The notes beneath the pieces are model-generated. The model saw only the letters and a program-made list of their open reading frames with translations, did not search any database and was not told the DNA's origin. Made by a program: the position numbers and the translations under genes. 64,000 nucleotides of DNA from Perognathus longimembris pacificus. Its lineage: Eukaryota > Chordata > Mammalia > Rodentia > Heteromyidae. The stretch spans positions 121,682,958-121,746,957 of the forward strand of contig NC_063161.1 in the NCBI RefSeq assembly GCF_023159225.1, read 5' to 3'. Positions within the stretch are counted from its first letter, which is position 1, and every line of letters begins with the position of its first letter. Positions 1 through 11,765 of the stretch are shown piece after piece.

Positions 1-190
1 TTTTTGTCTTTTTTACTTGATTTGAAATTTTCTTTCAAGACCCAGTGTGTTTGATTTTCTAGTAGCCTGGTAGGCCTTCACAAAATATGTATCCAGTGAT
101 TAAATGTTAATTGTGGAATAGCCTACTTCAGTTTGGGCTTTAAATATTAAAGATAGTCCAAGTAATTTTAACAAAAAATATGGAAAAGGG

Positions 191-382
191 GGCTGGGAAT
201 GTGGCTTAGTGGTGGAGTGATTGCTTAGCATACATGAAGCCTGGGTTGAATTCCTCAGTAGCATGTAAACAGAAAAAGCTGGAAGTGGTGCTGTGGCTCA
301 AGAGGTAGAGTGTTAGCCTTGAGCAAAAGAAGCTCAAAGAAAATGCCCAGGCCCTGAGTTCAAGTCCTAGGACTGGCAAAAA
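191..382 (+). repeat. IDL-Geo dimeric SINE (old copy)
   Basis: The left half starts GGCTGGGAATGTGGCTTAGTGG, a tRNA-type A box region, and runs to a degraded B box. The right half contains GTGCTGTGGCTCAAGAGG and ends CTAGGACTGGCAAAAA. Order and length (about 190 bp) match the other dimers here. Many substitutions and a short A tail mark an old copy. I see no clear target-site duplication. Confidence 0.85.
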
Positions 383-1430
383 CCCACATAGGTAGGGTTT
401 CTAAGCCTACTTTTTAAAAGTAGGTTTAAAAAATGAACTTTAATTTATCTTTATTTTGTTCATAACTCTGTCTTGAAAGATTTGGGGATGATGACTGACT
501 TGACTGCTTTCTGTTGTAGTGAGACATCGAGGGGGGTGGGGAATGAGACTCTAGCTCATACCTGGAATCATTTCTTTCAGGGTCTCTGACCAGATGATAA
601 GCTAGTACTAGAAGATTATCTTTGTGGCTGTGGCTGATCAAACAGTACATGAAGAGGGGACAATCTTCATCTTTATAGTACTAGTCTCAAAAGGATTCAG
701 ATATTCATACCTGAAAGTAAAAGTAATCTGTGCAGTGCAGCCTAAGAAGGAACATAGCCAGAAGCTATCTAATTACATAAATCACCTGGAGGTTTAGCCA
801 CATATTAAATGGTTCCATCAGCTTGTCCACTAGCTTCACATTTTCTTTGGTCTGTAAAAATTCTCCTGTCAATGATCATCTTAAGATCTGGGCTCTACAG
901 CATATATGTCTGTTACATCAAGCTTAAATTGAATCAGAATAAACTTGATTATGGATGAGTCTATGTAATAATTATTGTTATAGGCTCATGTATAAGAACG
1001 CTTTCATTATACTCTCTCAGCCTTATTTACTTTTTAAAACACTTTTTATTGTTTAAACAAGTGACTCTATCTTCATTCCCAAAAATCCCAAGTTAGGGAT
1101 TTTTTTTTCTTTTTCCTTGTCCTTGAATGAATTCTCCCCACTCCCCTAAAAACATGATTAATTCACACTCGTGTAGTAAAGTTTTCAGTGTCCTTTCTTT
1201 AGAATAGCTATTAGGGCAAGGAAAGACAATAGGAAGAACAGATGTGAGCAGATGAAATTGGTACATAGTAATCATGTATTTGCTTTCGGAGGTGCAACTT
1301 TTGAGATGACAAGCGGGAATCTAAGTAGAAATAGAGTGCTTGCGGAACACATATGTATGAAGTTTTTAGGGAGACTTTAAGAGTAAGAGTTTAAATTCAG
1401 AACTCATTGGACTATGGAATATATGATTGA
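383..1430. other. unannotated AT-rich stretch
   Basis: I see no recognisable gene or repeat here. The open frames are short, lack family similarity, and are what AT-rich random DNA would give. Confidence 0.5.
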
Positions 1431-1431
1431 A

Positions 1432-1545
1432 TATCCCTCATCTGAAATTCTTGAGAGCAAAATATTTTAAATTCATGATTGTTTGGGACTGTGAGCATTT
1501 TGGATTTCAGATTTTTTGATTATGAATTCTCACTATGTATCTGTG
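1432..1545. mobile_element. possible Tigger-type DNA transposon relic
   Basis: The segment has the pattern of alternating ATTTTGGATTTCAGATTTTTT and 'tatccctcatctgaaa' words seen near the ends of old Tigger/mariner-like fossil transposons. It is short, diverged, and shows no terminal inverted repeat pair. The family call is recognition only and weak. Confidence 0.35.
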
Positions 1546-2149
1546 TTCATGGGCAAATTCAAGAAAAAAGATCAATATGATATCATATGCTTTGGAGCTA
1601 GAATGGTTATGAATATTAACATAAAGCCTTTAGTAATAAACCTACCTGTGCTTTAGTTTTCACATCAATAAAATTTGAAGTTGAAATCTTAACTAAAAGA
1701 TCAACAGAGGTAAAATACAGTCTACTCTTAGAGATGATATAGGAACAAATGAATTAAGTAAGAATGACTGTCTGGCTCAGGGCAGCTGCAGATGTAGGTA
1801 TCGGCGAACAGGAAGAGTTAGGGCTCAGTGATTAATTGCCTGGCACTGCCCATGCCAAAAGCAAGGCTGATGATCCCTCCCAATGTACTGAACACTAGAG
1901 AGACAGAACACAATATCCAAATATTAATAAATGAATGGAAACAGCAATGGACAATTCTTGCATCAAACAGAACCACCTTCCATGGTGGTTTATAGCTTTC
2001 CTTCATCCAAGAGTGAATTGTAAATTATCTTAAAATGTCCCTGGAAGAAATTGATTTCTTCTGAATTACACCAACTTATTAAAGTTTTTTTTTCCATCAG
2101 TGAGAAGGGAGATGCAAAGCAGAACAATATTTTTCATTAAAAATGATTT
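1546..2149. other. unannotated; short hydrophobic minus-strand frame
   Basis: No repeat is recognised. A 62-codon minus-strand frame at 1818-2006 encodes a hydrophobic stretch (about residues 22-50), and a pyrimidine tract ending in AG precedes part of it. No protein family is recognised and there is no supporting donor site, so it is not called as an exon. Confidence 0.4.
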
Positions 2150-2325
2150 GGATGAGTGCCAGTGGCTCACACCTGTAGTCCTACCTACTCAGAAGGCTGA
2201 GATTTGAGGATCACAGTTTGAAGCCAACCCTGGCAAAACAGTGCCCATGAGACTTTTATCTCCGATTAATCACAGAAAAAGCTGGAAGGGGAGCTGTGGT
2301 TCAAAGTGATGAGTGCCACTGGTGC
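2150..2325 (+). repeat. composite SINE: 7SL-like head plus Geo-like tail
   Basis: The 5' part reads as 7SL RNA-derived (Alu/B1-like): AGTGGCTCACACCTGTAGTC, then CTACTCAGAAGGCTGAG and a GATCACAGTTTGAAGCCA block. It passes through 'gagacttttatctccgattaatcac' into AGAAAAAGCTGGAAGGGGAG and CTGTGGTTCAAAGTG, which is the start of the Geo right monomer of the IDL-Geo dimers. The 3' end is truncated or very diverged. Confidence 0.7.
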
Positions 2326-5300
2326 TGCTTCCTGATTATTTCTAGCTCTCTGCTTTCAGGGTATACAACAGGATTGGATTTCTTCTCACTCTGTGATTAG
2401 GTTTCACTATGTTCATCTCTCCACAGTGAATTGTGAGCAAAAGTCACTTGTGTGAAATTTGTCCCAAACAATGTTACAAGTGTGAGTCTTTCGAGATCAT
2501 TCCATGTTTTCTGCTTTAGAGGCTCATGGTGTTTTGGTTATAGCTTTGGCAGACTACGTCCTTAAGTTAGCCAGAACTCTAACTATTATAGATGTGGAAG
2601 AGGGAAAAGATATTAAACATTCTAGCCTTAATCTAGTGAGTTTTGGAAGGATTGTTTATTACTCAACATCAGCTTGCATATCATGACTGAGAGCAACAGG
2701 ATATACATATTTCATGTATTAATATATTAGAATAAATTCTAAAATCATCTCATGATTTCATATACATCTTGGTGCAGTTAATTCTGGCCTTCTGATGCAG
2801 GTCCACTATGACCTTTACTGTCCTATTGTCCATAAACATCCTATTGACTTACTTTGGGAACCTGAACAATAACAAACACAGGGCTACCCTGTTACTTCAG
2901 TTTTGTTGGTAGATAATGAAAATGAAAGATAGTGATGTAAATGAATGGTTGAGCTTAATAAATATTTTTGAAAGTGTCTCAATTTCCACCACAAAACTTT
3001 TTGAATCATGCTGTTCATATGTTAGCATTCTTTGTGGAAAGATAATGATTATTTTAATGTGTTATTTTCTGATAAATAAGTGTAAAGGAAAGGATTAATT
3101 AATTTGATTTTCTTAAATTTTCTAGCTAGAAGTTTGCATTAAATGATTTTGCAGAGAATATTATACTGGTAGTCTCTGCAGAAGGATTAAGCACTGATTT
3201 TCAAAATCTCCATACATGGAATGGTCAAGGAATCTGATATTACCAAAGTAAAGCAAGTAAAATGCCTTTGCGTGAGATATGTTTGTGCCTGTCTTTTTAT
3301 TAATGCTTTAATATGAAATTACTGAAATAAATAAAAAGGCTTCTGTAGCATAGAGAAAATTTTAGTCTAAGACTCACTTAATATGGTTAAAAAGATAATT
3401 TTATTTCAGTGTGAATGAGATTAAGTAAAAAATGAACCAAATTTGTCAGAGACTCACGTAGTATATCCAAGTTGGTTGGTCCTGACTTTTACTGTTTCTC
3501 AGCCTCTGTGCACTGTGCTAGCTACACATAGGGAACGTTCTCCAGACTTTAGTCTTCATGGCCTTTGAGATCATTCATGGGCTCCAGCTAACATGGAAGG
3601 AATAAGAAACAGGGATCAAACGTGCTCAGCATCTTTATATTTCCTATTTTGTTTTCTTTTATCTCTGGCTTGTTATGTGAGGACATGATTGCTTTCATAG
3701 TGATTGCAATTGCCTTTATATATAACTAAGCGTTCAATAAAGACAAAAGGAGTTCAAGGTTGGTGAAGAACTATGAAGACGATTTAGAGAAACCAGGAAG
3801 TAAAACAAGAACCTAAATGTATATGGGTGTTTATTCAAGTGGAAAAGATTAAAACTCTTAAACAAGTTTTCTCTATGTATAATGTTTATTTTGTTTTTAT
3901 TGTCCTATAATTGGTAAGGCTGCTAAGAGGGCTAAACATAAAATCTTTACTTTTCTATACATTCATATTCACTACAGTGAGATGTCTATAATTGATGGGT
4001 ACAACAGCCATATTTCATAGCTCTACAAAGTGGTATGTGGAACTGAGACATTTTCACATCCATTCTTAAGTGTTGGCATTGCATATGTGAAGATCAAAGA
4101 GAAAGGTCAGTCTTATTGAAGGCTCAGAAGCAGATGCCAGTCTCCAGCTCTGAAGAATTACTGTACACAGAGAATGGATATTTTTGGGTGTATTTCAAAT
4201 TCTCAACAAGACCTTTTACCTTCCAGCTGCCTTGGAGGGGTCGTGGACTTATTTTGTAACTTATCCTCTACTTAATTTCAGCTAGAATGAAAACAGTAGT
4301 AGCATTTTTCACTCAGAGCTTGAGTTTTACAGGCTGAGGAGAAGTTGACCTACTGCCTTCAGTAATTACTCCATCTGCCTTCCTCTGCCCCTCTCTCTTG
4401 CTGCTCACATCCCAGCCCATTCCACCCTGCAGAGTTTCCACAGGAGGTCAAGAAACATTTTGTTGTATAAAGTCAGCAGTAGTGAACATTATTTGGGTCC
4501 ATTGTAAAGGGGTACCCTTTCTTTTTGAGGTTTTTCAATGATTCTTTCTAGATTTTCAGCATTTATCTCCTAGCAATTTCTCCTTCTCTTCCCCACTCCA
4601 TTATATTATGTATAATACATAATATATTTTAATTATATTATATTTCTCCATTATATCATATATTATATATATATATTAATATAACACCCCCTCTCTCTAT
4701 TTTTCCTTCCCCTCTTCCTTTCTCTTTCTCCTGAATCATCATGAAAACAATATTTCCTTGTATTATTAATATCTCCTAATTAAGCAGTATCAGTCTTTGC
4801 TGAGGATCATCAGCTAGAGATTCCTCAAACACTTCAGAGGATCTGTGTATCATTATTAATCATTAATGCCTACTTGAATTATCCCAGAGCAAAAATCAAA
4901 ATCAACAAATATGTGTAGCCAGTGAAGATGCTCATATCCCATATTCATGTACATTGTAATTTTCCCTTGGAATAAATATAAACATTCCATATATTGAGCA
5001 CAAGTGTTCTGGATTTTGTCAACAGCTTTGATACATTCTTTATGAGAGAAAGAAATCAGTCCCATCTAATGATCTTATGGCAAACCAAATGTCACTGCAT
5101 TTTTATGCAACTCGAACTCTTATTGAATATCTGAGGAAGGCAACTCAGTTTTACAGATTTTCTCAATCTTTGAATAGCTTTAGAGTGAACAGAACACAGG
5201 GGCTCACTGCATCATCATGACAACAAAGCAGTCAGTTCTCTCAACTCCATTCATCCCACTGTTCATTATATATGCATGGTAGATATGTCTGTAATACCTT

Positions 5301-5753
5301 GGCCTGGTGCCCCTGACACTGCAACTGCCTGTTTTCAAGCCCTTCGGAGAAGCCTGTATCTGTCCTGGTGGAGTCCAACAGCCTGTCACAACAGGTCTTT
5401 GAAGTTCTCATCAGAGATAGCCTTTTGAATCTAAGCCCATGTTTTTTCTTAAAAATTACTCTTCAGTCGCCTCATATGTAATGACATCTTGATTTCCTAA
5501 AAGTAAAATAGAGCATGGAAAGTGAGAAGGTAGGACTGTTTTACCCTCACATCTTATCTGCTTGCAAGACAATTTTAGCATCAAAGCATGAGGGCTGATT
5601 TAGAAATTGGTTTCTGCATTCTCCTTCCCATTGTGCCACTGCTTGGATATTCCTGGTTACTCGTCAATGTATCTGGAAATTTGTAAACATGCCCCTCTCA
5701 TCCTCTCTTGATACCACAAATTTGCTGACATCGAAGTACTAAGATTATCCTTC
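2326..5753. other. unannotated AT-rich DNA with a TA-rich low-complexity patch
   Basis: About 3.4 kb without a gene or confidently recognisable repeat. A TA-rich low-complexity patch lies at about 4606-4682. Possible ancient repeats are too diverged to name by eye. Confidence 0.5.
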
Positions 5754-5956
5754 TGAGCTGGGAATGTGGACTAGTGGTAGAGTGCTTCCCTAGGATGCAT
5801 GAAACCCTGAGTTCGATTCCTCAATACCACATATACAGAAAAAGCCAGAAGTGGTACTGTGGCTCAAGTGATAGAGTGCTAACCTTGAGCAAAAAATGAA
5901 GCCAGGGACAGTGCTCAGGCCCTGAGTTCAAGCTCCAGGACTGGCAAAAAAAAAAA
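5754..5956 (+). repeat. IDL-Geo dimeric SINE with 10-bp target-site duplication
   Basis: Complete dimer: left half with A box (GTGGACTAGTGG) and B box (AGTTCGATTCC), then 'accacatatacagaaaaagc', then the right half ending CCAGGACTGGC and an A tail. The 10-bp duplication ATTATCCTTC flanks it at 5744-5753 and 5957-5966, which fixes both ends. Confidence 0.93.
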
Positions 5957-5966
5957 ATTATCCTTC

Positions 5967-8193
5967 CTTCCTCTTCTTTCTTCCACCAGGACCTATATGC
6001 AGACTTCGAAGTGTACCAATGTCTGCTTTAATTGCACTAGGATTTAAGAACTATATAAATGAGTAAAATAACTTAAAACTAACAATTTCAGTTTTATTAC
6101 TCTTAATGCTAATCATAAACATCTCTGGATAGATGGCTTTCTGAAGAAAAAAATATATTTAAAGAAATACTGCACATATATATGCAAATGTATATTAGGA
6201 AAATTGCATATACAGACCAGGGCATTGTTATAATTTTTATTGTTATGCAAATAATATAACATCTATTTGTGTACTTAAGTGTATGTATACAATGAAGAAG
6301 ATCAGGTGAGATTTTCTGGTGTTATGTAGGCATGCTGTGGAACATGTGAAAATTAAACTAAATCTGATGCATTGGAATTGCATAAATGCTGTAGAAAGGA
6401 GACTATGGTAACATAACATGGTATAGCTGTATTGAGCATTTCTGGTAGAATAAATTTAAACATTATAAATGTAGACATTTATATAAGAATGTACAGAGGC
6501 ATAAAAATAACCACTATGGTTATTTTAAAATATATTATAAAATATAAAGATATATAATATATAAATATAAAAATAACCACTATCTGATTCCTAGAATGTT
6601 ATAGGAAGTTTCTATAAACAAATAAGGAAATAAATGTTAAGGAAGACATTCTCCTGGGAGTGGATTATTTTATTATTGCTTAAAAATGTTTATTTTCTAA
6701 TCAGTCAGGAGTCAGTAATTTTCAGTAGAGAAAATGTGGCAGTAAATGAGGAAAAATTTGTTTTAATGAGGGGAAAAAAATCAGAGTTTGGAAAAAAATA
6801 CATTCCCAAATCAATCCCTTCTTGTCCTGACAACTGGAGAAAAGATGATTCTGATTTAGTACTAACAAGAGGAAGCCTCTCTGGACCTTGGAATATACTA
6901 GGGTTTCCAGGGGAGAGACCGAAAGCCACCACATGCTGGAAAAGCTTATGAGAAACAAAAGAACATTATTTTTCTTTCCACTTAATTTGGTTCCAGGATT
7001 ATAGAATAATATATTTAGTCCTTTATTTGCATGTAAACTATGACCTAGAAATAAGTTTAAAGTAATGTATATATGTATATATACTCTTATATAAATATAC
7101 GTATTATATATTATCAATATGTAACATTTAAAGAATATATTCAACATATAATGTATGTAATTAAAATATATGTAATATAATATATACTCAATATATAATA
7201 TAAACATATAATATCTATGTGCATGTCTATCATCTATTTATCTTCTATCTATGTGAAATTATGAGGTCTGAGCTATGCATGTAATATGCTTAGACTATTC
7301 TTTATCTAGCCCACTTTATACTGGTCCAATTTTACCTTTGTCTCTTAACCTATTCTCAACAGTTTAACTCCAGAGAATCTTTCAATGCTCCATCAGGTCA
7401 GATCCCAATTCACACAAAAGTGAGGTTCAGCAGCTTCCTATTTCACACAGAATGGAAGAGAAAGACTTATAATGGCTTTTGAGCTTTGAGACAAGGCCAG
7501 AACGTACAGATGGTTGAGAGTACATTGAAAAATCTAGATTGCGTGAAGGTTCTGGTCCATGTAGGAAACAAATGAGAAATGAGATTTGAAAATTTGACCT
7601 GGGCTTGCTGGGTTGAACCTTTTTTAATTTGGTTTCAGAACATTGACTCTTGTTAGACTAACTGAACCTAAATACCTTTTCAGTCACTTTCTAGCTGGGT
7701 AGTTTTGGCAATCTTCCTACTTTATTTTGTGTTTTAAACATTAAATGAATTATTGAAAATAGTGTGTTTTGAATACCACCAAGTAAGCATTGTGTTAGAA
7801 GTTGTCATCTCTTAAGTCTTCTTTTAAGTTAGACTAAAGCACTAGTTATTAAGTATTTGTTTGTTATAACATGTATGAAATCAGAGACAATTCCTGAGTA
7901 GAGATATCAATTTGAAAGTTTTATAATGATTGAATTAAGATCTAGCATGGATAATGGAGGGCAGGGTCAGTGGAATTGGTGGGAGGTTGAAGATGTTGAT
8001 ATAGGACTTGATAGGACCTATCAAGTGCCAAAGATGATGGAACTTTTGCACCTGGATTATGAAGACAGGTGTTTCATTAAAGGGAATGGCAAGACAGAGA
8101 GTTTCTCTAGAACGATTTTCATCTAGAATGAATAGGAATCAGCAGTACATTTTGTTTAAAAATATCCCATGTCTGTCTTCAAAATGTACCGAA
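5967..8193. other. unannotated AT-rich DNA with TATA low-complexity blocks
   Basis: TA-rich low complexity lies at about 6530-6570 and 7065-7215 and produces spurious Tyr/Ile-rich frames. A 105-codon plus-strand frame at 6634-6951 resembles no family I know and overlaps equally long frames on the other strand. A faint MIR-like segment may lie at about 7640-7790. Nothing firm. Confidence 0.45.
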
Positions 8194-8206
8194 TTTCTGG
8201 TCTTTT

Positions 8207-8748
8207 TAAAATTGTAAATGCGATGTATAGAGGAATTACAGTTACATAAGTAAGGTAATGAAAACATTTCTTGTCCAACAGTGTTCCCCCCATTCAACTT
8301 CCCTGCACCCGACACCTCTCCCTGCTCACCCTCAGAAGTTGTAAAGTTTATTTCCAGCATAGTGTTTAGTAAGTATCACTGTTGTATGGATTCACCCCTT
8401 GTCCCATTGTTTCTGTGATTCCTCTTCCCTTCCCCAAATCAGATAAACTTATATTCAAGATAAAGGGTACTGAAATAAAAAAATGAAAGAAAAAAGAAAT
8501 AATTGAAAACAATGCTCTCTCTCTCCTCTCTCTCTCTCGTTTTCATATCTTGAAGTTGATTTAGATTATCATCATTTCATAAAGTCATAGGTACATAGCT
8601 ATTGAGCTATTGTGATCCTCTGCTAGGACTATCTTAGGCATATACTAATTATTTCAAATGAGGGAAACAATGGAGCCTATATTTCTTTGGGTCTGGCTTA
8701 CATCACTTAATATGATTTTTTCCAAGACTTTCCATTTCCTTATAAGTG
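8207..8748 (-). mobile_element. L1 3' end, minus strand: 3' segment of a 5'-inverted L1 (copy A)
   Basis: Read on the minus strand, this is the end of L1 ORF2 followed by the 3' UTR, with the pyrimidine-rich (plus-strand) tract and the 'gtatagaggaattacagtt' terminal motif next to a short T run at 8201-8205. It joins a plus-strand ORF2 segment near 8748. The missing upstream ORF2 sequence is exactly what continues on the plus strand, as expected for twin priming. A CT-rich patch at about 8514-8538 lies inside it. Confidence 0.85.
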
Positions 8749-9319
8749 GTGCTAAAGACTTAAAAAGAGACTTCTATGAAGAAAAAGTAAAAACAGCCAA
8801 TAGACACATGAAGGAGCATTCAACATCTGTGCCCATAAAAAATGCAAATCAAAAAAACATTGAGATTCCACCTCACCCTAGTTAGAATGGCTACTATCAA
8901 GAAAATAAATAATAGCACATGCTGGTGGGAATGTGGCCCAAAGGGAACACTACTACACTGTTGGTGGGAATGTAAACTGATTCAACTAGAAATCAGTATG
9001 CAGGTTCCTCAAAAGACTAAACATAGAGCTCCCCTTTGACCCAGCAATCCCACTCCTGGGCGTTTACCCAAATGACCACAAACAAGGCCACAAAAAACCT
9101 ATCAGCACAACTATGTTCATTGCAGCATTATTTACCATAGCTAAGATATGGAATTGACCCAGATACCTGTCAGTAGATGGATGGATCAAGAAAATGTGAT
9201 ATATATATATATATACATATATATGCACACACATATACATATATATGTATATACATACATACATATATACATACACAAATATATATATGATTTCCATGCT
9301 TCCATTAGAAAGAATGATA
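8749..9319 (+). pseudogene. L1 ORF2 C-terminal fragment: inverted segment of copy A
   Basis: Three-frame reading gives the conserved ORF2p C-terminal region: remnants of the CWWECG.KGTLLHCWWEC zinc-knuckle-like block (about 8926-8975), PFDPAIPLLGVYP-like (about 9033-9070), and ASIRKNDI at the right end. Frameshifts and stops break it everywhere. The right end (NDI codons) is almost adjacent, in L1 coordinates, to the left end of the minus-strand part. The imperfect duplication TTTCTGGTCTTTT (8194-8206) versus TTTCTAGCCTTTT (9320-9332) flanks the whole unit. Confidence 0.85.
9197..9289. repeat. (TA)n/(CATA)n microsatellite inside L1 ORF2 sequence
   Basis: Alternating TA, CATA and CACA units replace the short 'tgtatatataccac' stretch seen at this point in other L1 copies of the window (for example about 41180 on the minus strand). 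The L1 sequence resumes after it. It creates Tyr/Ile/His-rich frames on both strands that are not genes. Confidence 0.85.
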
Positions 9320-9332
9320 TTTCTAGCCTTTT

Positions 9333-10270
9333 GTTGTTAATAATTCCAACTTACCTTAAACCTTATTTCACATTCATTTTATTGTGGTAGTCTTTTAAAT
9401 GCTCTTCTTTCTAATTGTCTTAATATCTTGTCCTGTTCTGTTACCAAACTTCCTCACATACAATTAGAGCAAAATCTTCTAAAAGGTTTATCAGATCATT
9501 CAGTTCAGTCATTTCCCCCATTTGGCTGTAGCTCTTGTTTTTTCTTGGAACAAATTCAGATTTGTTGTGCTGCAACTTCTTTCACCACAAATGTTTTGAA
9601 TCTGTGACTCTGTTTATCACCCCTCAAGCTTTGCCTATTGTTTACACTATGTAATTGGAATCCTAGATTGTTACATGTACATAGGTTCTATAAACGTACT
9701 TCTTTCATTTTTCTCAGTATCTTTGAGATTTGTCAACAGTCAGGGAAAAAGTAAATTGTAAAATTATACCAACTGTTATACATTACCTCTGTATAGACTA
9801 TCAGATTTGCCAAATATTCATTGTAAAATCACCAAGCAGTTAGTATGAAATCTTTTATCCTCACTCTATTTGTGTTTCTATCCATTATTTATGGAGGCTG
9901 ATTATGCTTTTCCTAAATGTATTATATTGATACATTTACGATGACCAGGAAAGTAACTTGAATTAAAATGAGTTGAAAAGGTAAAATGGAATAATAATCA
10001 GACACAAATTAAAATAGGTTATCCTGGATAGCCAAATGCTTGACTTCCATTAGAAACAGTGGCTTTCTATGAGAATTAATTTGTTTCTAATTGTTTGTGC
10101 TAGAATATTAGTTTGGCATTAATTTGGTCTTCATCCAGGGAAAGATTTCAATTTCAGTACAATTCATTTTTTTGTTCTGTATGGAAGTAGATTAGGAAAA
10201 ATATTTCCTAATTAATCTATGGTGAGTCACTAGTCAATTGGAGACTGATACAGGTACACCTTAGTGTGGC
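9333..10270. other. unannotated AT-rich DNA
   Basis: No gene or confidently named repeat. Base composition and the short frames resemble the other non-repeat gaps. Confidence 0.5.
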
Positions 10271-10281
10271 TCAGACATTTT

Positions 10282-10530
10282 ATTTTATTTATTTATTTTT
10301 TGAGTATTTCAAATTCTTTTTTTATTTTAACATATCTATTTATATTTTTAAATTTTTATTATCAAACTGATGTACAGAGAGGTTACAGTTTCGTATGTTA
10401 GGCATTGGATACATTTTTTGTACTGTTTCTTACCTTGTCCCTCATTGCCCCCTTCCCCCTCCCCCTTTCCCTTCCTCCCCATGAATTGTTCAGTTCATTT
10501 ACACCAAACAGTTTTGCAATATTGCTTTAA
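10282..10530 (-). mobile_element. L1 3' UTR, minus strand: 3' segment of a 5'-inverted L1 (copy B)
   Basis: A T-rich tail complement is followed by the L1 3'-terminal motif (complement of 'gatgtacagagaggttacag'), the C/T-rich tract near 10440-10485, and 'acaccaaacagttttgcaa'. It ends abruptly near 10530, where plus-strand ORF2 begins. Confidence 0.88.
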
Positions 10531-10701
10531 AAGTGCTCTACATCACTGGCCATAAAAAGAAATGCAAATCAAAGCAACATTGAAATTCCATCTCACCCCA
10601 GTAAGAATGTCCTATATCAAGAAAACTAACAATAACAATTGTTGGAGGGGATGTGGCCAAAAGGGAACCCTACTTCAGTGCTGGTGGGAATGTAAACTAG
10701 T
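10531..10701 (+). pseudogene. L1 ORF2 fragment: inverted segment of copy B
   Basis: Plus-strand remnant of the ORF2p C-terminal region encoding an [21 protein letters not shown] stretch and [18 protein letters not shown], the conserved Cys/Trp-rich block. The 11-bp perfect duplication TCAGACATTTT at 10271-10281 and 10702-10712 flanks the minus and plus parts together, so they arrived as one insertion. About 0.6 kb of ORF2/3' UTR between the two parts is missing. Confidence 0.88.
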
Positions 10702-10712
10702 TCAGACATTTT

Positions 10713-10897
10713 CATGGAATACACACATTCATACATACACATTCAACTGACTTTTTATTTTTTCCAAGTTAACAGCTTAGTGAAGGTGCTCTAAGGTAAA
10801 TATTTGGAGATAACTGACATGGTTTTGTAAGTCAAACTAACAAAGTGACTTGTAATATGATGCAAAGTTTAAGAATTTTAATGAAGACTTGGGTTAT
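10713..10897. other. unannotated gap
   Basis: No recognisable feature. Confidence 0.5.
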
Positions 10898-11040
10898 TTT
10901 AGCTTAACTCTGCTCTGAGTCCTTCTGCTGTGCAACTTCAGGTAAGCACATGACTTAGTTTTCCTTGGCTTTACTTTTTACATTTTGTAAAATGATTTTT
11001 TGATTAGATAAGTTTTGAGGTTTATTACATCACCCACATT
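10898..11040 (+). repeat. MIR-like SINE relic
   Basis: The order of words (ACTCTGCTCTGAGTCC, 'tgtgcaacttcaggtaagcacatgacttag', 'ttttgtaaaatgatttt') follows the MIR core: a Cys/tRNA-like part, then 'gtgaccttgggcaagtcacttaacct', then 'catctgtaaaatgggg'. Strongly diverged, as expected for a repeat shared by all mammals. Confidence 0.55.
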
Positions 11041-11654
11041 CTATGGTTTTGTAAAATATACCAAATAGTTGAAAGAATTTTATTGAATCTCTCTCGGAGA
11101 AAGGTATGCTCTTTATTTTTCATTTCATAAGTTTCAGTGTTCATACTGTTTTTTCATACATATAAAATATGCTAAAAATATGGTGAGAGCTGAGGCACAT
11201 CATTCCTGGGGTTAAATACAAGAAAAATAAGACAATAATACTATTTTAGGTTAGTTTATAAAACAGATTGGAAATGGACACAAAATGGGTGATTTCAGCA
11301 TTCTAGGTATATGTTATAAAAGGTCTAAAATGGAAAAGTAGCTGTTGGCATAAGTGGAAAGGAATGGATATGAAACATTGTAAATAGATCTCATATTTAT
11401 TGTCATTTCTTTTAAGATTGCAAATGTATATGTATATGTAAATGGAAATTGGCATTTAAGGAGTAACACATCCCTGATTTAAAATCAATAACATATCTTA
11501 AGAAAACCCAAATTTACTCCAAAAGTCTTACATAACATAGTTTAGTTTGACAGATTATATATCTACTGGGAAGCAAATGTGTAAAAATATTTTGAAAGTA
11601 CATTTTCCAGTACTATATATTTTACTGTGAAATACTTTCTTTTCATTTAATTTT
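11041..11654. other. unannotated AT-rich DNA
   Basis: Nothing recognisable by eye. Confidence 0.5.
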
Positions 11655-11765
11655 TAAATGGCCATTTAAGATAATTTTTTACACAGATGAGGAAACTGAA
11701 ACTGAGGGAAGATAAGTTATTTGCATTAAGTTGGGATGCAGTAGAGAGATGAGTCAATTTGATAA
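11655..11765 (-). repeat. MIR SINE relic, minus strand
   Basis: ACAGATGAGGAAACTGAAAC followed by 'tgagggaagataagttatttgc' is the reverse complement of the MIR core ('gcaagttacttaacctctctgagcctcagtttcctcatctgt'). This block is one of the better preserved MIR pieces in the window. Confidence 0.72.

Noticed and set aside
6722..7207. 161-codon Tyr/Ile-rich minus-strand frame
   Set aside because: Mostly TA-rich low complexity; no family features.
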